A program made the position numbers and the translations under genes. From NCBI RefSeq assembly GCF_003855495.1, contig NZ_CP034086.1:2083501-2147500 (forward strand): 64,000 bases of DNA. The letters run 5' to 3'. This DNA is from Methylocystis rosea. GTDB taxonomy: Bacteria > Pseudomonadota > Alphaproteobacteria > Rhizobiales > Beijerinckiaceae. The notes under the pieces were generated by a model, which worked only from the letters and a program-made list of their open reading frames with translations, ran no database searches and had not been told where the DNA came from. Shown here piece after piece: positions 63,439 to 64,000 of this stretch. Within the stretch, counting starts at the first letter, position 1; each line of letters starts with the position of its first letter.

Positions 63439-64000
63439 CTTGTCAGCTCTTGTTTCTGGATGTCGTCGAAAATGCCGCCGTCGGCGAAATGCTTCTTTTG
63501 CGCCGCCGCCCAGCCGCCGAAACTTTTATCGACGGTGATGAATTCGATCTTGGCGAATTTCTTTACGTCGTCCTTCGCCGCATATTCGGGATGAACGGGA
63601 CGATAGAAATTGCGTGCGATGATCGCCTGCGCCGCCGGCGAATACAGAAAGTCGAGATAGGCTTCCGCGAGCTGCCTGTTGCCTTTGGCGTCGGCGTTGG
63701 CGTCAACGACGGCGACCGGCGGCTCCGCCAGAATGGACTGCGGCGGCGTCACGATCTCGAACTTGTCAGCGCCGAATTCCTTCAGCGCAAGGAAGGCTTC
63801 GTTCTCCCATGCGAGGAGCACGTCGCCGATGCCGCGCTGGGCGAAGGTGATCGTCGAGCCTCGCGCGCCCGTGTCCATCACCGGGGCGTTCTTGTAGATC
63901 GCCTTGACAAAATCCTTGGTCTTGGCTTCGTCGCCGCCGAATTTCTTCAGCCCGTAGCCCCAGGCCGCAAGATAATTCCAGCGCGCGCCGCCGGACGTCT
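63435..64000 (-). CDS. Periplasmic sulfate-binding protein Sbp/CysP, 3' part, cut by the window edge
   Basis: About 188 C-terminal residues are visible. The frame is open to the right edge, reading [20 protein letters not shown] at its start; [14 protein letters not shown] is the conserved sulfate-binding Ser/Gly/Ala loop of Sbp. Downstream are [32 protein letters not shown] and [14 protein letters not shown], again family hallmarks. It captures sulfate (or thiosulfate) in the periplasm for CysTWA. An internal ATG at 63881 is not the start. First visible gene of the operon. Confidence 0.93.
   Translation of the reverse strand, partial: TSGGARWNYLAAWGYGLKKFGGDEAKTKDFVKAIYKNAPVMDTGARGSTITFAQRGIGDVLLAWENEAFLALKEFGADKFEIVTPPQSILAEPPVAVVDANADAKGNRQLAEAYLDFLYSPAAQAIIARNFYRPVHPEYAAKDDVKKFAKIEFITVDKSFGGWAAAQKKHFADGGIFDDIQKQELTR

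Overview
The window is a high-GC chromosomal segment of an alphaproteobacterium, most likely Hyphomicrobiales. The evidence is the gene set and order: prmC followed by a DUF4167 gene, the block hisB-DUF2628-hisH-hisA-hisF-hisE-coaA, hslVU, divK, a NepR-like anti-sigma factor and a DUF2126/ATP-grasp/transglutaminase operon. A methanotroph or methylotroph of the Methylocystaceae/Beijerinckiaceae kind would fit, but no methane or methanol oxidation gene lies here, so this is inference only.

Left part (1-23 kb): housekeeping genes. In order these are the 3' end of prmC, a DUF4167 gene, a MOSC protein, clpB with a heat-shock-type promoter and a hairpin terminator, a CPA1 antiporter, coaA plus the his operon on the minus strand, a chorismate-lyase-like exported protein, hslV-hslU, trpS, and glycolate oxidase glcDEF. 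An AT-richer three-gene cassette (5696-7637: ParA-like ATPase plus two unrecognised proteins, linked by 4-bp overlaps) interrupts this part and looks acquired. Four palindromic intergenic repeats lie between gene ends.

Middle part (23-43 kb): divK, tRNA-Ala(GGC), then an accessory stretch. It holds a small secreted protein, the broken start of a molybdenum-hydroxylase [2Fe-2S] subunit followed by intact xdhC and MobA-like genes, a glutathione transferase, the ergothioneine genes egtB-egtD with a DUF5996 gene, an aquaporin, a PsiF-like protein, a NepR-like protein, a Tat-exported beta-carbonic anhydrase, and an FMN-dependent lactate dehydrogenase. It ends with a zinc-ribbon peptidase divergent from the DUF2126 / ATP-grasp-alpha-E / transglutaminase operon.

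Right part (42.8-56.5 kb, minus strand): a complete actinobacterial-type (group 1h-like) [NiFe]-hydrogenase operon. Read in its own direction it runs small subunit, large subunit, NifU-like protein, DUF5947, DUF6084, an unrecognised 452-residue protein, maturation protease, a 35-residue DUF6893-like membrane peptide, hypF, hypC, a SIS-domain protein, hypD, hypE, hypA, hypB. Most junctions overlap by a few bases. Such enzymes oxidise H2 at very low concentration in air, so the host probably scavenges trace H2 in lean periods. The leader carries a 20-bp tandem duplication that contains the ribosome-binding site, and a possible EcfG-type promoter lies upstream.

Far right (56.8-64 kb): a large outer-membrane protein that appears to fuse two beta-barrels, with a perfect inverted repeat before its start, then a trans-aconitate methyltransferase gene overlapping the end of a sulfate ABC transporter operon (sbp-cysT-cysW-cysA). 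The binding-protein gene runs off the window edge.
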